Assembly (NCBI GenBank): GCA_933228675.1
Contig: OW121744.1
Span: 101,591,122-101,655,121, forward strand
Origin: Stomorhina lunata
Taxonomy: Eukaryota; Arthropoda; Insecta; Diptera; Rhiniidae
Length of the DNA stretch: 64,000 nt
Direction of reading: 5' to 3'
Positions within the stretch are counted from its first letter, which is position 1. Each line of letters begins with the position of its first letter. Below the pieces are notes generated by a model that searched no databases, was not told the origin of the DNA, and saw nothing but the letters and a program-made list of their open reading frames with translations. The position numbers and the translations under genes are program-made. Shown one piece after another: positions 11,374 to 23,855 of this stretch.

Positions 11374-13055
11374 TTCTATAGAAAATGGAAGAGTTTTTTA
11401 TAGAAAACTCTTTCACTTTTATCTAAGGAAAACTTTTCAATTTGAAGACTTTTCTATAGAAAACTTTTCAATTTGAAGACTTTTCTATAGAAAACTTTCA
11501 TTTTGAAGACTTTGCTATAGAAAACTTTCAATATGAAGACGTTTCTATAGAAAACTCTTCAATCTGAAGACTTTTCGATTTCAATTTGAAGACTTTCCTA
11601 TAGAAAACTCTTCTATTTGAAGACTTTTATATAGAAAATACTTCCATTTCCACTTATATATAAAAGTCTTCAAATGGAAAAGTTTTCTACAAAAAAGTCT
11701 TCAGTTGGAAGAGTTTTCTATAAAAAAGTCTTGAAATATAAGATTTTTCTATAGAAAAGTCTTCAAATATAAAAGTTTTCAGTGGAAATGTCTTCAAATG
11801 GAATAGTTTTCTATATGGAAGACTTTTCTATAGAAAAGTTTTCAATAGGAAGAGTTTTCTTTAAAGGGAAAAGTCTTCAAATGAAAAAGTTTCCTATAAA
11901 AAAGTCTTCAAATGAAAGCGTTTTCCATAGAAAAGTCTTCATTTTGAAGCGTTTTCTATAGAAAAGATTTCAAATGAAAGAGTTTCCTATAAAAAAGTCT
12001 TCAAATGAAGGAGTTTTCTATAGAAAAGTCTTCAAATAGAAGCGTTTTCTACAGAAAAGTCTTCAAATGGAAGAGTTTTCTATAGAAAAGTTTTCAAGTG
12101 GAAGAGTTTTCCATAGAAAAGTATTCAAATGGAAGAATTTTCTATAAAAAAGTCTTCAAATGGAAGGGTTTTCTTCAGTGGGAAGAGTTTTCTATAGAAA
12201 AATCTTCAGTGGGAAGAGTTTTCCATAGAAAAATCTTCAGTGGGAAGAGTTTTCCATAGAAAAATCTTCAGTGGGAAGAGTTTTCTATAGAAAAATCTTC
12301 AGTGGGAAGAGTTTTCTATAGAAAAATCTTCAGTGGGAAGAGTTTTCTATAGAAAAATCTTCAATGGGAAGAGTTTTCTATAGAAAAATCTTCAATGGGA
12401 AGAGTTTTCTATAGAAAAATCTTCAATGGGAAGAGTTTTCTATAGAAAAATCTTCAATGGGAAGAGTTTTCTATAGAAAAATCTTCAATGGGAAGAGTTT
12501 TCTATAGAAAAATCTTCAATGGGAAGAGTTTTCTATAGAAAAATCTTCAATGGGAAGAGTTTTCTATAGAAAAATCTTCAATTGGAAGAGTTTTCTATAG
12601 AAAAATCTTCAATGGGAAGAGTTTTCTATAGAAAAATCTTCAATGGGAAGAGTTTTCTATAGAAAAATCTTCAATGGGAAGAGTTTTCTATAGAAAAATC
12701 TTCAATGGGAAGAGTTTTCTATAGAAAAATCTTCAATGCGAAGAGTTTTCTATAAAAAAATCTTCAATGGGAAGAGTTTTCTATAGAAAAGTATTTAATA
12801 GGAAGAGGTTTCTTTAGAAGGATTCTCAATGGTAAGAGCTTTCTTTAGAAAAGTCTTCAATTGAAAAAACTTCCTACGGAAAAGTCTTCAATGAAGAGTT
12901 TTCTAGAGAAAAGTCTTCAAGGAAAAGAGTTTTCTATAGAAAAGTCTTCAATGGGACGAGATTTCCATAAAAAAGTCTTCGGTGGGAAGAAATTTCTATA
13001 AAGAGGTCGTTAATGTGAAGAGTTTTCTATAGAAAAGTCTTTAATGGGAAGAAAA
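11374..13055. repeat. GAAGAG/GTCTTC 31-bp minisatellite, with internal inversion
   Basis: Each unit is a near-palindrome: arm GAAGAG, core TTTTCTATAGAAAA, arm RTCTTC, then a 5-bp linker (mostly AATGG, AGTGG or AAATG). CTATAG centres are 31 bp apart (for example 12377 and 12408). Up to about 11645 the units are in the opposite orientation (GAAGAC, core, CTCTTC). After a short disordered junction they flip and stay flipped to the end. The block 12280-12780 is the most homogeneous; both edges are degenerate. Confidence 0.93.
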
Positions 13056-14385
13056 AATGCTTTATGTACCTATATTTATTTGCATTGATGTCTGCTGCAT
13101 TACTGAATGAAATGCTCGTACATGAGGAATGTAATGTGAGCAGCAATTGCATTAAACTATAAAAAATGTGAATACAAATTTTTTGCTTACTATCCAACAC
13201 ACACAAACGCCTCAGATTCAGTTACAAACTGACATTCCCCCAGCTTCTGCGTTACAAAATAACTCGTGGCTCGTGTAAGAACATTTACAGGAACCCATTA
13301 CATACATTTGATGGTGGTAGTTACATTAATACAAGGTATTCTTCGGTGACACTTTCTTCTTTTTTTCCCGGTTTCCTTTCTCGCTGCCTTTGTTGCTTTT
13401 GTTGTCGTCGTCCTCGTTGTCTTGTCGTAATTTTTGTTTAACTGTATTTTTAAGCAAACATACGTGTAATTGTGTTAATGTGTGTGGGACAACATATCCT
13501 TGCTGGTATGTTTGTAATCTATGTCCGTCCGTACATGTGTGTACAAAGGGGACAATTTCGTAAAGAACCAGAATATGAAAAGCAAAAACAAAAGAAATTA
13601 CGATGATGCTGCAATTTTTACAATTGCATTTATTTTTTGTTGTTTTATTTTTTTCGTTCAGCAAAACCAAAATTTTGCTATAATTTCAGTTCACAAAAAT
13701 TGTAAGAGGGTGTTATTTTTATTCGCTTTTTTTCTTGCTGTAATTTTTTCTAATATTTAGTTCATTGTCGTTTTCGATTCGACTGCTTTGGGTTGTTGGT
13801 GTTTAATATGATTGCTCGAAATGTGGCTTTGTTTTTGGATTTCTGGTCGAATCTCAATCTCGCAATCTGAGCTGAACTCTATTAGTATTTAAAAGGGAGT
13901 CTACTCTATATCCTTGTGTGTATTTATATATGTACTATATGCCAATGATAATATTTTTCTGTTGTCGTATCGTATATCTATGAGCATTGCAATTGTTATA
14001 ATTTTTAGTTTCAGTTTTTGTTTCTGGTCCTTATTTTTGTCGTTGCTAGATATTTTGATAATGAAATGCTTTTGCAAAAAAAAAAAAACATGAAATTGAA
14101 AAGAATAAAACAAAAAGATTCGAGTAAATAGAAAAATTATATTATCAGCAGTTTGTTTAGATTACATGGGGGATTATCAATAAATTTTCTATTTCATATT
14201 TGTTTCTAAATTTTTGCTTTAAATGGGGACAATAAACAAAAAGATAAAGCAAATTTAAGTGACCTTTTGTATGTAAGTTAAATAAATAGAAAAGGATATA
14301 AAGAAAGGACTTAAGCAATCAAATAACAAATCTCGGCCAGGAAAAGTTTTCTATAAACAAATTACAAACAACCAATAAAGAGCTT
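13056..14385. other. Non-repetitive spacer
   Basis: Unique DNA with a less AT-biased part at 13060-13560. A minus-strand open frame of about 114 codons (13326-13670) has a charged, low-complexity C-terminal half and no recognisable domain, so I do not call it a gene. The last part (14340 on) begins to show satellite words. Confidence 0.5.
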
Positions 14386-16700
14386 TTAACGGAAAAGTAA
14401 TCTAATAGAAGACTTTTCTAAAGAAAACTCTTCCAATAAAAGACTTTTCTATAAAAACTCTACCAATAGAAGACTTTTCTATAGAAAACTCTTCCAATAG
14501 AAGACTTTACTATAGAAAACTCTTCCAATAGAAGACTTTTCTATAGAAAATTCTTTCAATAGAAGAATTTACTAAAGAAAACTCTTCCAATAGAAGACTT
14601 TTATATAGAAAACTCTTCCAATAGAAGACCTTTCTATAGAAAACTCTTCCAATAGAAGACTTTTCTATAGAAAACTCTTCCAATAGAAGACTTTTCTATG
14701 GAAAACTCTTCCAATAGAAGACTTTTCTATAGAAAACTCTTCCAATAGAAGACTTTTCTATAGAAAACTTTTCTAATAGAAGACTTTTCTATAGAAAACT
14801 CTTCCAATAGAAGACTTTTCTATAGAAAACTCTTCCAATAGAAGACTTTTCTATAGAAAACTCTTCCAATAGAAGACTCTTCTATAGAAAACTCTTCCAT
14901 TAGAAGACCTTTCTATAGAAAACTCTTCCAATAGAAGACTTTTCTATAGAAAACTCTTCCAATAGAAAACTTTTCTATAGAAAACTCTTCCAATAGACTT
15001 TTCTATAGAAAACTCCTCCAATAGAAGACTTTTCTATAGAAAACTCTTCCAATAGAAGACTTTTCTATACAAAACTCTTCCAATAGAAGACTTTTCTATA
15101 GAAAACTCTTCCAATAGAAGACTTTTCTATAGAAATCTCTTCCAATAGAAAACTTTTGTATAGAAAACTCTTCCAATAGAAGACTTTTCTATATAAAACT
15201 CTTCCAATAGAAGACTTTTCTATAGAAAACTCTTCCAATAGAAAACTTTTGTATAGAAAACTCTTCCAATAGAAGACTTTTCTATATAAAACTCTTCCAA
15301 TAGAAGACTTTTCTATAGAAAACTCTTCCAATAGAAGACTTTTCTATATAAAACTCTTCCAATAGAAGACTTTTCTATAGAAAACTCTTCCAATAGAAGA
15401 CTTTTCTATAGAAAACTCTTCCAATAGAAGACTTTTCTATAGAAAACTCTTCCAATAGAAGACTTTTCTATAGAAAACTCGTCCAATAGAAGACTTTTCT
15501 ATAGAAAACTCCTCCAATAGAAGACTTTTCTATAGAAAACTCTTCCAATAGAAGACTTTTCTATACAAAACTCTTCCAATAGAAGACTTTTCTATACAAA
15601 ACTCTTCCAATAGAAGACTTTTCTATAGAAAACTCTTCCATTAGAAGACTTTTCTATAGAAAACTCTTCCAATGGAAGACTTTTCTATAGAAAACTCTTC
15701 CAATAGAAGACTTTTCTATAGAAAACTCTTCCAATGGAAGACTTTTCTATAGAAAACTCTTCCAATAGATGACTTTTCTATAGAAAACTCTTCCAATAGA
15801 AGACTTTTCTATAAAAAACTCTTCCAATAGAAGACTTTTCTATAGAAAACTCTTTCAATAAAAGACTTTTCTATAGAAAACTCTTCCAATAGAAGACTTT
15901 TCTATAGAAAACTCTTCCAATAGAAGACTTTTCTATAGAAAACTCTTCCAATAGAAGACTTTTCTATAGAAAACTCTTCCAATAGAAGACTTTTCTATAG
16001 AAAACTCTTCCAATAGAAGACTTTTCTATAGAAAACTCTTCCAATAGAAGACTTTTCTATAGAAAACTCTTCCAATAGAAGACTTTTCTATAGAAAACTC
16101 TCCCAATAGAAGACTTTTCTATAGAAAACTCTTCCAATAGAAGACTTTTCTATAGAAAACTCTTCCATTAGAAGACTTTTCTATAGAAAACTCTTCCAAT
16201 AGAAGACTTTTCTATAGAAAACTCTTCCAATAGAAGACTTTTCTATAGAAAACTCTTCCAATAGAAGACTTTTCTAAAGAAAACTCTTCCAAAAGAAGAC
16301 TTTTCTAAAGAAAACCCTTCCAATAGAATTCTTTTCTATAGAAAACTCTTCCAATAGAAGACTTTTCTCTAGAAAACTCTTCCAATAGAAAACTCTTCTT
16401 ATAGAAAACTCTTCTTATAGAAGACTTTTCTATAGAAAACTCTTGTTATAGAAGACTTTTCTATAGAAAACTCTTCGTATAGAAGACTTTTCTATAGAAA
16501 ACTCTTCTTATGGAAGACATGTCAAAAGAAAATCTTCTACAGAAAAGAGTTTTGTATAGAAAAGTCTTCAATAGTAAGGGTTTTCTATAGAAAAATCTTT
16601 AAAAGGAAAAATTTTCTATAGAAAATTCTTCAATAGGAAGAGTTTTCTATATAAAAGTCTTCTTGAGTCTTCTTTGAAAAGGAATAATATTAAGAGTTTT
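14386..16700. repeat. GAAGAC/CTCTTC 31-bp minisatellite, about 75 units
   Basis: Unit: GAAGAC, core TTTTCTATAGAAAA, CTCTTC, linker CAATA. It is the reverse-complement orientation of most of the preceding array. The period is 31 bp (15901 to 15932). The array is strikingly homogeneous between about 14600 and 16300 and decays at both edges. Near 16520 the orientation flips for the last five or so units (AGAGTTTT, core, GTCTTC). An open frame of 88 codons on the minus strand (15065-15331) is a by-product: three 31-bp units make 31 codons. Confidence 0.95.
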
Positions 16701-17165
16701 CTATATGTGTAATAAAATTTGTTTTTTAACTTCTAAGTGTTTTTATTTTTGCTATTTTTATTATTTTAATCCCATATATTTTACTTATGTGTATTTTCAG
16801 TTTAATCTTCAATAACTTTTTTTTTCAGTTATCAACTAAATATGTAAATTTCCTTTTTCCATTTTAACTTTGTCCTTTTTATTTCCCCCTATTTTATCTA
16901 TTTTTAAATAATTTTCAATTCAATTTTTTTCAAACAATAAATTTTTATGTGAATTGGCAAATATTTGCCAAAAAGTATCAAATAAGTAAAAATAATATAT
17001 AAAAGGCAAAAAAAAAACGGAGAATCTAGAAAAAAACTGTCCATATCTTAGCATTAGTTTTTTACGACTTTTCTAAACCCTAGTCCTCCGTCCGCCCTTT
17101 CCAAAATTTATTCCTTTTGCATAAACTATAAATTTTGTTAACAATTCATAGCCACCATTGGACGA

Positions 17166-17327
17166 ATGAAAGCCAAACTCCTCGAACTTTATGTACAACA
17201 AATGCTAAGTGGCAAAATACGACTTTGTCGGTCGTTGGTTTGGTTAAATGTTTTTGGCGTTGGACTTGCTGCTATCTCTAAATATATCGGCCACACCCTG
17301 TTCGTAGAGCAAAGTTTATCTACTTAG
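17166..17327 (+). CDS. Candidate 53-codon small ORF, unrecognised
   Basis: Begins ATGAAAGCC after an in-frame TAA about 24 bases upstream and ends in TAG. The translation starts MKAKLLELYV and contains a hydrophobic stretch SLVWLNVFGVGLAAI (about residues 23-37) that could be one membrane helix. Composition is more protein-like than other frames here: balanced amino acids, codons such as GCC, CTC, GGC and CGG in an AT-rich setting. I do not recognise a family. A chance open frame or conserved non-coding DNA is at least as likely. No promoter or splice evidence is visible. Confidence 0.15.
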   Translation: MKAKLLELYVQQMLSGKIRLCRSLVWLNVFGVGLAAISKYIGHTLFVEQSLST

Positions 17328-17597
17328 CGCGTATTTCTTCCTTTACAATTCCTTTCGGTTTTTATTTTTATTCTTTTTCATTCATTTCGACTATTTTTAT
17401 TTTGACACTTTTCTTTTTGTTAATTTTATGTGGTTTTGGATTTTTTTGTTTGTGAGACCTTTTGGTTCATTGCTAAAAAGAAATTACATTTATTCATTTG
17501 AAATGTGACGCCTATTTGGTAGGAATGAACATCTTTTTTGTGTTTTAGGCGAACAAAAAACAAAAAAAAAGAATCATATCAATTCGATATTTAGTTT

Positions 17598-17640
17598 TTT
17601 ATCCCTTTCACCACCAAAAAGGGTTAGAGGTGTTAGCTGT
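17598..17640 (+). mobile_element. Possible DINE 5' remnant
   Basis: TATCCCTTTCACCACCAA followed by AGAGGTGTTAGC resembles the subterminal ATACCCTTCACCACTAAG and AAAGGTGTTATT of the full-length copies. The match is short and no downstream element sequence follows. Confidence 0.35.
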
Positions 17641-18067
17641 AGTAGAAAAAAAAAAATCAAAAATTTTCCCTCACGAAGGTCCTTTTAACTTCCTAGTTCT
17701 GCCCTGCCATCATTTAGTTGTGTTTTTGTGGTTTTTTGGTTTTTCGTTATCAGTGACAATTATAATTTGATTTATAGAAATTTCTGTGTGTTGACATTTA
17801 TTTGTTTGTTGATTTGGTTGCTTCTATTGTTTCGCTTATTGTTGTCTCTTCCTCTCTCCCTCTCGGAACTGTCAAGTTGCAATTGTCTTGTGTTAGTTGC
17901 GGTTAACCTATTTTCGGCATGAAAATCTGTTCAAATTGGTGGATTAGATTTTATTTTTGTAGTTTTTTTTTGGGTGGTAAATTTTACGAAGGGTTGCAAA
18001 GATTAGTAAAATTTTAGTTAATAAATCTTCAGGTTAATAGGAATGTTGTGGTTGATTTAAAAAAACC

Positions 18068-18132
18068 ACAAGAAATGTCTTTAGTGGAAAGAGTTTTTAA
18101 TAAAAAAAACTCAAGAGGAATGAATTTCAACA
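18068..18132. repeat. Left remnant of the 18-20.6 kb satellite, cut off by DINE
   Basis: ATGTCTTTAGTGG, AAGAGTTTTTAATAAAAAA and ACTCAAGAGG look like degenerate GTCTTC/GAAGAG units. They lie just left of the DINE element, with the main array on its other side. This suggests the element inserted into the array's degenerate edge. Confidence 0.5.
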
Positions 18133-18911
18133 AAAACAAGTAAGAAAGTGCAAAAGTCGTTCAAGCCCGACCATACGATACCCTTCACCACTAACTTCAA
18201 AGGTATTCTTTTTCCTGTGTAAAGAAAAATATTTGCTAAATTTTGCCATCATACAAACATTTTTTCAAAACTTATTTAAGCTGTTTTCGTCATTTAGTCT
18301 TATATGGCTAGGGTCAAATGTGGACCGATTATCTCGAAATTTTGCAAGTTGATTACTGTTATTTCAAGAAATACGTATGCAGAAAATAAACTTAAAATTC
18401 CCATTATCTTCAGTTTTACGAGCATTTTAGTGATTTTTGTCTCATTTAGTACGTTTTGACAGAAGAGTTTGTATGGGAGCTATGGTCAAATGCTTACCGA
18501 TTTCAATGAAATTTGGTACAGTGATTTTGGTTCACATAGGCAGTATTTGTTTTAAGTTTCATGAAAAAATATTGATATTTATGGCCAATATATCAATTCC
18601 GCAAAGTGGGACCTATGGGAGGTCCCATAAATAATGGACCGATTTGGACGATTTTGATCTGTGTAAATTTCATCAAATTATCTTTAGAATTGCAACCTCT
18701 ACTTTGATTACATGGTTAACATGGGGGTCCAGCCAACCCGCAACCCTGACAGCCGGCCAGCCAGCCGTCCAAACGGACGGATAGGCATCGCTAAATCGAC
18801 TCGGAAAGTGGTTCTAAGCCTATTGGTATACTAATAGGAGGGTCTAAGGCAAATATTTCTATGCGTTAAACTTATAATACCCTTTCCTCCTATGCTGGTG
18901 AAGGGTATAAA
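18133..18911 (+). mobile_element. DINE-1/HINE-like element, second full-length copy
   Basis: About 780 bp, collinear with the copy at 5457-6246 throughout. Its start is AAAACAAGTAAGAAAG. The subterminal inverted repeats are exact (ATACCCTTCACCA 18178-18190, TGGTGAAGGGTAT 18896-18908). The CAGCC/GGAC tetranucleotide tract sits at about 18740-18783. The 3' hairpin has slightly degraded pairing (CCTTTCCTCC, TATG, CTGGTGAAGG). The 5' hairpin is damaged (GTCGTTCAAGCCCGAC). Non-coding. Confidence 0.88.
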
Positions 18912-20600
18912 ATGCATAGGAAAGTCTTTAACGGAAAGGGGTTTGTATAGAAGAGTCTTCATCAAGAAGAGTTTTCTATAGAAAAGTCTCCATCGAGAAT
19001 AGTTTTCTATAGAAAAGTCTTCATTAAGAAGAGTTTTCTATAGAAAAGTCTTCAAGAGTTTTCTATAGAAAAGTTTTCAAGAGTTTCCTATAGAAAAGTC
19101 TTCACTGGGAAGAGTTTCCTATAGAAAAGTCTTCATTGGGAAGAGTTTTCTATAGAAAAGTCTTCATTGGGAAGAGTTTTCTATAGAAAAGTCTTTCTAT
19201 AGAAAAGTCATTCTATAGAAAACTCTTCACTGGGAAGAGTTTTCTATAGAAAAGTCTTCATTGGGAAGAGTTTTCTATAGAAAAGTCTTCATTGGGAAGG
19301 GATTTCTATAGAAAAGTCTTCATTGGGAAGAGTTTTCTATAGAAAGGTCTTCATTGGGAAGAGTTTTCTATAAAAAAGTCTTCACTGAGAAGAGTTTTCT
19401 ATAGAAAAGTCTTCACTGAGAAGAGTTTTCTATAGAAAAGTCTTCACTGAGAATAGTTTTCTATAGCAAAGTCTTCACTGAGAAGAGTTTTCTATAGAAA
19501 AGTCTTCAGTGCGAAGAGTTTTCTATAGAAAAGTCTTCACTGAGAAGAGTTTTCTATAGAAAAGTCTTCACTGAGAAGAGTTTTTTATAGAAAAGTCTTC
19601 ACTGACAAGAGTTTTCTATAGAAAAGTCTTCACTGACAAGAGTTTTCTATAGAAAAGATTTCAGTGAGAAGAGTTTTCTATAGAAAAGTCTTCACTGAGA
19701 TAAGTTTTCTATAGAAAAGTCTTCACTGAGAAGAGTTTTCTACAGAAAAGTCTTCACTGAGAAGAGTTTTCTATAGAAAAGTCTTCACTGAGAAGAGTTT
19801 TCTATAGAAAAGTCTTCACTGGGAAGAGTTTTCCATAGAAAATTTTTCATTGGGAAGAGTTTTCTATAGAAAAGTCTTCATTGGGAAGAGTTTCCTATAG
19901 AAAAGTCTTTCTATAGAAAAGTCATTCTATAGAAAACTCTTCACTGGGAAGAGTTTTCTATAGAAAAGTCTTCACTGAGAAGAGTTTTCTATAGAAAAGT
20001 CTTCACTGAGAAGAGTTTTCTATAGAAAAGTCTTCACTGAGAAGAGTTTTCTATAGAAAAGTCTTCATTTAGAAGAGTTTTCTATGGAAAAGTCTTCATT
20101 TAGAAGAGTTTTCTATAGAAAAGTCTTCATTGAGAAGAGTTTTCTATAGAAAATTCTTCATTCAGAAGAGTTTTCTATAGAAAATTCTTCATTCAGAAGA
20201 GTTTTCTAAAGAAAATTCTTCATTGAGAAGAGTTTTCTATAAAAAAGTCTTCATTGAGAAGAGTTTTCTATAGAAAAGTCTTCATTGAGAAGAGTTTGCT
20301 ATAGAAAAGTCTTCACTGAGAAGAGTTTTTTATAGAAAAGTCTTCACTGAGAAGAGGTTTCTATAGAAAAGTCTTCACTGAGAAGAGTTTTCTATAGAAA
20401 AGTCTTCATTGAGAAGAGTTTTCTATAGAAAAGTCTTTATTGAGAAGAGTTTTCTATAGAAAAGTCTTCATTGAGAAGAGTTTTCTATACAAAAGTGTGC
20501 ATTAGGAACAGTTTTCTATACAAAAGTTTGTATTGGGAAGTGTTTTTTTTAGAAAAGTCTTCATTGAGAAGAGTTTTCTATAAAAAGAACTCTTCTATGG
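18912..20600. repeat. GAAGAG/GTCTTC 31-bp minisatellite (linker ACTGA/ATTGG)
   Basis: About 53 units in plus orientation: GAAGAG, core TTTTCTATAGAAAA, GTCTTC, then a linker. ACTGA linkers dominate the centre and ATTGG/ATTGA the flanks, so a newer linker type appears to have spread from inside. A landmark defect (GTCTTTCTATAG followed by GTCATTCTATAG) occurs at 19191 and again at 19905. That is 714 bp, close to 23 units, consistent with one large block duplication. Confidence 0.94.
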
Positions 20601-21490
20601 GGCAAGACTAAAGGATCGTCTTTAGTAAATGGTGCCTTCATTTCTTTCTTAAATTAAAATTTTCATAACTTTTTATAAAATTTCATTTTCCTCAACTTCA
20701 TTTTCTTTCTGATTATATATTTTCGTTTCACTCATCATTTCTCTTCTTGGCTTTATTTGCTTTTCATTTCTAAATAAATAAGTTACAGAAAATTTTTCTA
20801 TTAAAACTGATTTGGTCTTCAGCAAATATTGATGAAAGCACACGCACTCTAAGGCTATAAATTTAATATTCTTTTGGCTTCTTTTAACTAAAAATAACAT
20901 AAACTACTTGAATCTAACCCAAAGTGGGCTCCTGCTACTACTTCCCACCACCACTTTCTGTATGAGTCGTATTCATGTTAAAGAAATTCTAGAAATTTTC
21001 TCGGTTCGTATTCATTTAAATTGCTCCAGGGCTAAATGACAATTACAAATGTTTTGTTGCCGCAATTGTGCGAAGGGCATAGAATAAGTGGATCGTCCGT
21101 CGTTGGTCGTTTTGTTTGTACTCACATCTTGTTCGAAGGATGAGTGGCTTAACAACCCACTTCCTGTCGTTTCTTTCTTCCTTTTTATTTGGAATCATAA
21201 TAATGTTTATTGCTGGTGGTAGTGTTGAGGATATTTCTTAAATTGTTGTTATTTTTTATACATATTTGTATTTGTAGAAGTCTAATGCTTTAAATAAGAG
21301 AGTGTTTTGTGAGTTATTTGTAAATCAGTTGTTATGTGGTCCAACGACAATAACCAAATAAAGGACCTCTTACTAAACACTCACGCAGGCTCTTGAATAC
21401 ATACAGACACACACATACTCAACAACACTGTTATATTTATTTGCTAACTCAAAAATCCAGGGGAATAGATACAAAGGCCTAAGCTATTAA
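20601..21490. other. Non-repetitive spacer
   Basis: Unique AT-rich DNA with a slightly more GC-rich part at 20990-21180. Only low-complexity open frames. No supported gene or element. Confidence 0.5.
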
Positions 21491-23055
21491 AGGCTTAGTT
21501 TCTACAGAAAAGAGTATCTAAAGACTTCAGTGGGTAGATTTTTCTATAGAAAAGACTTTAGTGGGAAGACTTTTATATAGAAAACACTTCAGTTGAAAGA
21601 GTTTTCTATAGAAAAGTCTTAAGTGGGAAGAGTTTTCTATAGAAAAAGTCTTCAGTGGGAAGAATTTTCTGGGAAGAGTTTTCTATAGAAAAGTCTTCAG
21701 TGGGAAGAGTTTTCTATAGAAAAGTCTTCAGTGGGAAGAGTTTTCTATAGAAAAGTCTTCAGTGGGAAGAGTTTTCTGGGAAGAGTTTTCTATAGAAAAG
21801 TCTTCAGTGGGAAGAGTTTTGTATAGAAAAGTCTTCAGTTCTATAGAAAAGTCTTCAGTGGGAAGAGTTTTCTATAGAAAAGTCTTCAGTGGGAAGAGTT
21901 TTCTATAAAAAAGTCTTCAGTGGGAAGAGTTTTCTATAGAAAAGTCTTCATTGGGAAGAGTTTTCTATAGAAAAGTCGTCAGTGGGAAGAGTTTTCTATA
22001 GAAAAGTCTTCAGTGGGAAGAGTTTTCTATAGAAAAGTCTTCAGTGGGAAGAGTTTTCTATAAAAATTCTTCAGTGGGAAGAGTTTTCTATAGAAAAGTC
22101 TTTAGTGGGAAGAGTTTTCTATAGAAAAGTCTTCAGTGGGAAGAGTTTTTTATAGAAAAGTCTTCAGTGGGAAGAGTTTTCTATAGAAAAGTTTCCATTG
22201 GAAAGATTTTTCTATAGAAAAGTCTTCAGTGGGAAGAGTTTTCTATAGAAAAGTCTTCAGTGGGAAGTGTTTTCTATAGAAAAGTCTTCAGTGGGAAGAG
22301 TTTTCTATAGAAAAGTCTTCAGTGGAAAGAGTTTTCTATAGAAAGGTCTTCAGTGGGAAGAGTTTTCTATAGAAAGTCTTCAGTGGGAAGAGTTTTCTAT
22401 AGAAAAGTCTTCAGTGGGAAGAGTTTTCTATAGAAAAGTCTTCAGTGGAAAGAGTTTTCTATAGAAAAGTCTTTAGTGGGAAGAGTTTTCTATAGTAAAG
22501 TCTTCAGTGGGAAGGGTTTTCTATAGAAAAGTCTTCAGTGGGAAGAGTTTTCTATAGAAAAGTCTTCAGTGGGAAGAGTTTTTTATTGAAAAGCTTTCAG
22601 TGGGAAGAGTTTTCTATAGAAAAGTCTTCAGTGGGAAGAGTTTTCTATAGAAAAGTCTTCAGTGGGAAGAGTTTTCTATTGAAAAGTCTTCAGTGTTAAG
22701 AGTTTTCTATAGAAAAGTCTTCAGTGGGAATAGTTTTCTATAGAAAAGTCTTCAGTGGTAAGAGTTTTTCACAGAAAAGTCTGCAGTGGAAAAAGTTTTC
22801 CACAGAAATGTCTGCAGGGGGAAGAGTTTTCTATAGGAAAATCTTTAGTGGAAAGACTTCTTCTTATTAAAAAGTCTTCAGTTAGAAGAGTTTTCTGTAG
22901 AAAATAATTCAGTGGGAAGTGTTTGCCTTTGAAAAGTCTTTTAGTGGGAAGAGTTTTCTGTATATAAGTTTTCAGTAAGAAGTGTTTTCTATAAAAAATG
23001 GTTCAGTGGGTAAGTTTTCTATAGAAAAATCTTCAGTTTGTGAAATGTTCTATAA
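21491..23055. repeat. GAAGAG/GTCTTC 31-bp minisatellite (linker AGTGG)
   Basis: About 49 units, plus orientation, linker AGTGG almost throughout. Truncated units (TTTTCTGGGAAGAG) at about 21668 and 21775 mark small internal duplications. Units decay after about 22750, where the arms lose symmetry. Confidence 0.94.
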
Positions 23056-23855
23056 TAAGGGGCCATGAGGCCCCAGATATTCCCTTCTTGACTATATTCT
23101 CTTAAGTATATTTGTGTTTTTATATTTCACTCTCCAAAATCAAAATAAATATATTTTTATATTATCCACTTAAAAAAAGAAAAAACCAAAAGTTTTCTTG
23201 CTTTATGCCTAAAAGTATGTCAGTGGAAAAAGGGTTGTGTGAGTGATTACATATGTGAATGTTGGCAGCATGAATGTATTTGTGTAAGTATAAGGACATT
23301 TTATTTGTTTATTTCTAAGACCCTTAAGCTACTTTTGTTTAGTTATTTTTTATATTTTTTCTAATATGGTTTTGTTTATTTTTTCTTGTTGTTATTATTT
23401 CAGCTAAAATGTAAGACTTTTTTCTAAATGATTTCTTGTTGGGGTTTGAATGCTTAACGTTATCGTTGATCAGATTCTTAGGAGGGGGTTGAGAGTGAAA
23501 TTGTGTGTGTCAAAGTGTAATGGCTACAATTTAAATCTGGCACCATTTAAATCATCATCATCATCATCTACTTCATCCTTAGATATTTTCTATTTGTTTA
23601 ATGATTTTCTTTTTTTTTTCTCATTTTATTTTTATCAAAAGCTTATCAAGCTACTCATCCTTGTAGCTTCTAATAGCTTTTTTTTGTTATTTGTTTACCT
23701 TGTTTGGTTTTAATTTGGACCACAAAGAATTTAATTCCGTATTAAGCTTAAAGTTTTAAAATCACAATTACCAGCTGACAGAAGAATTAAGTTTTAAGAA
23801 GAAATTAAATTGTTTGGAAAAAGGAATTTGAAAAAAGAAATTAAAAGTCTATTTC
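23056..23855. other. Non-repetitive spacer
   Basis: AT-rich unique DNA with a short (ATC)n run near 23553-23567. No supported gene. Confidence 0.5.

Larger units (their letters stand above)
16701..18067. other. Non-repetitive spacer
   Basis: AT-rich at the left. A more complex part with several CG words lies at 17040-17340 and holds the small ORF described separately. A poor DINE 5' remnant lies near 17598. Nothing else is supported. Confidence 0.5.

Noticed and set aside
11374..13055. CRISPR-like array (palindromic repeat plus spacer of regular length)
   Set aside because: Linkers are only 5 bp and are the same along an array, the DNA is clearly from a fly nucleus, and there are no cas genes. 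It is a minisatellite.
13326..13670. 114-codon minus-strand frame
   Set aside because: Its charged C-terminal half comes from simple sequence and no family motif is visible.
15065..15331. 88-codon minus-strand frame with a 31-residue period
   Set aside because: Three 31-bp satellite units equal 31 codons; it is satellite, not a gene.
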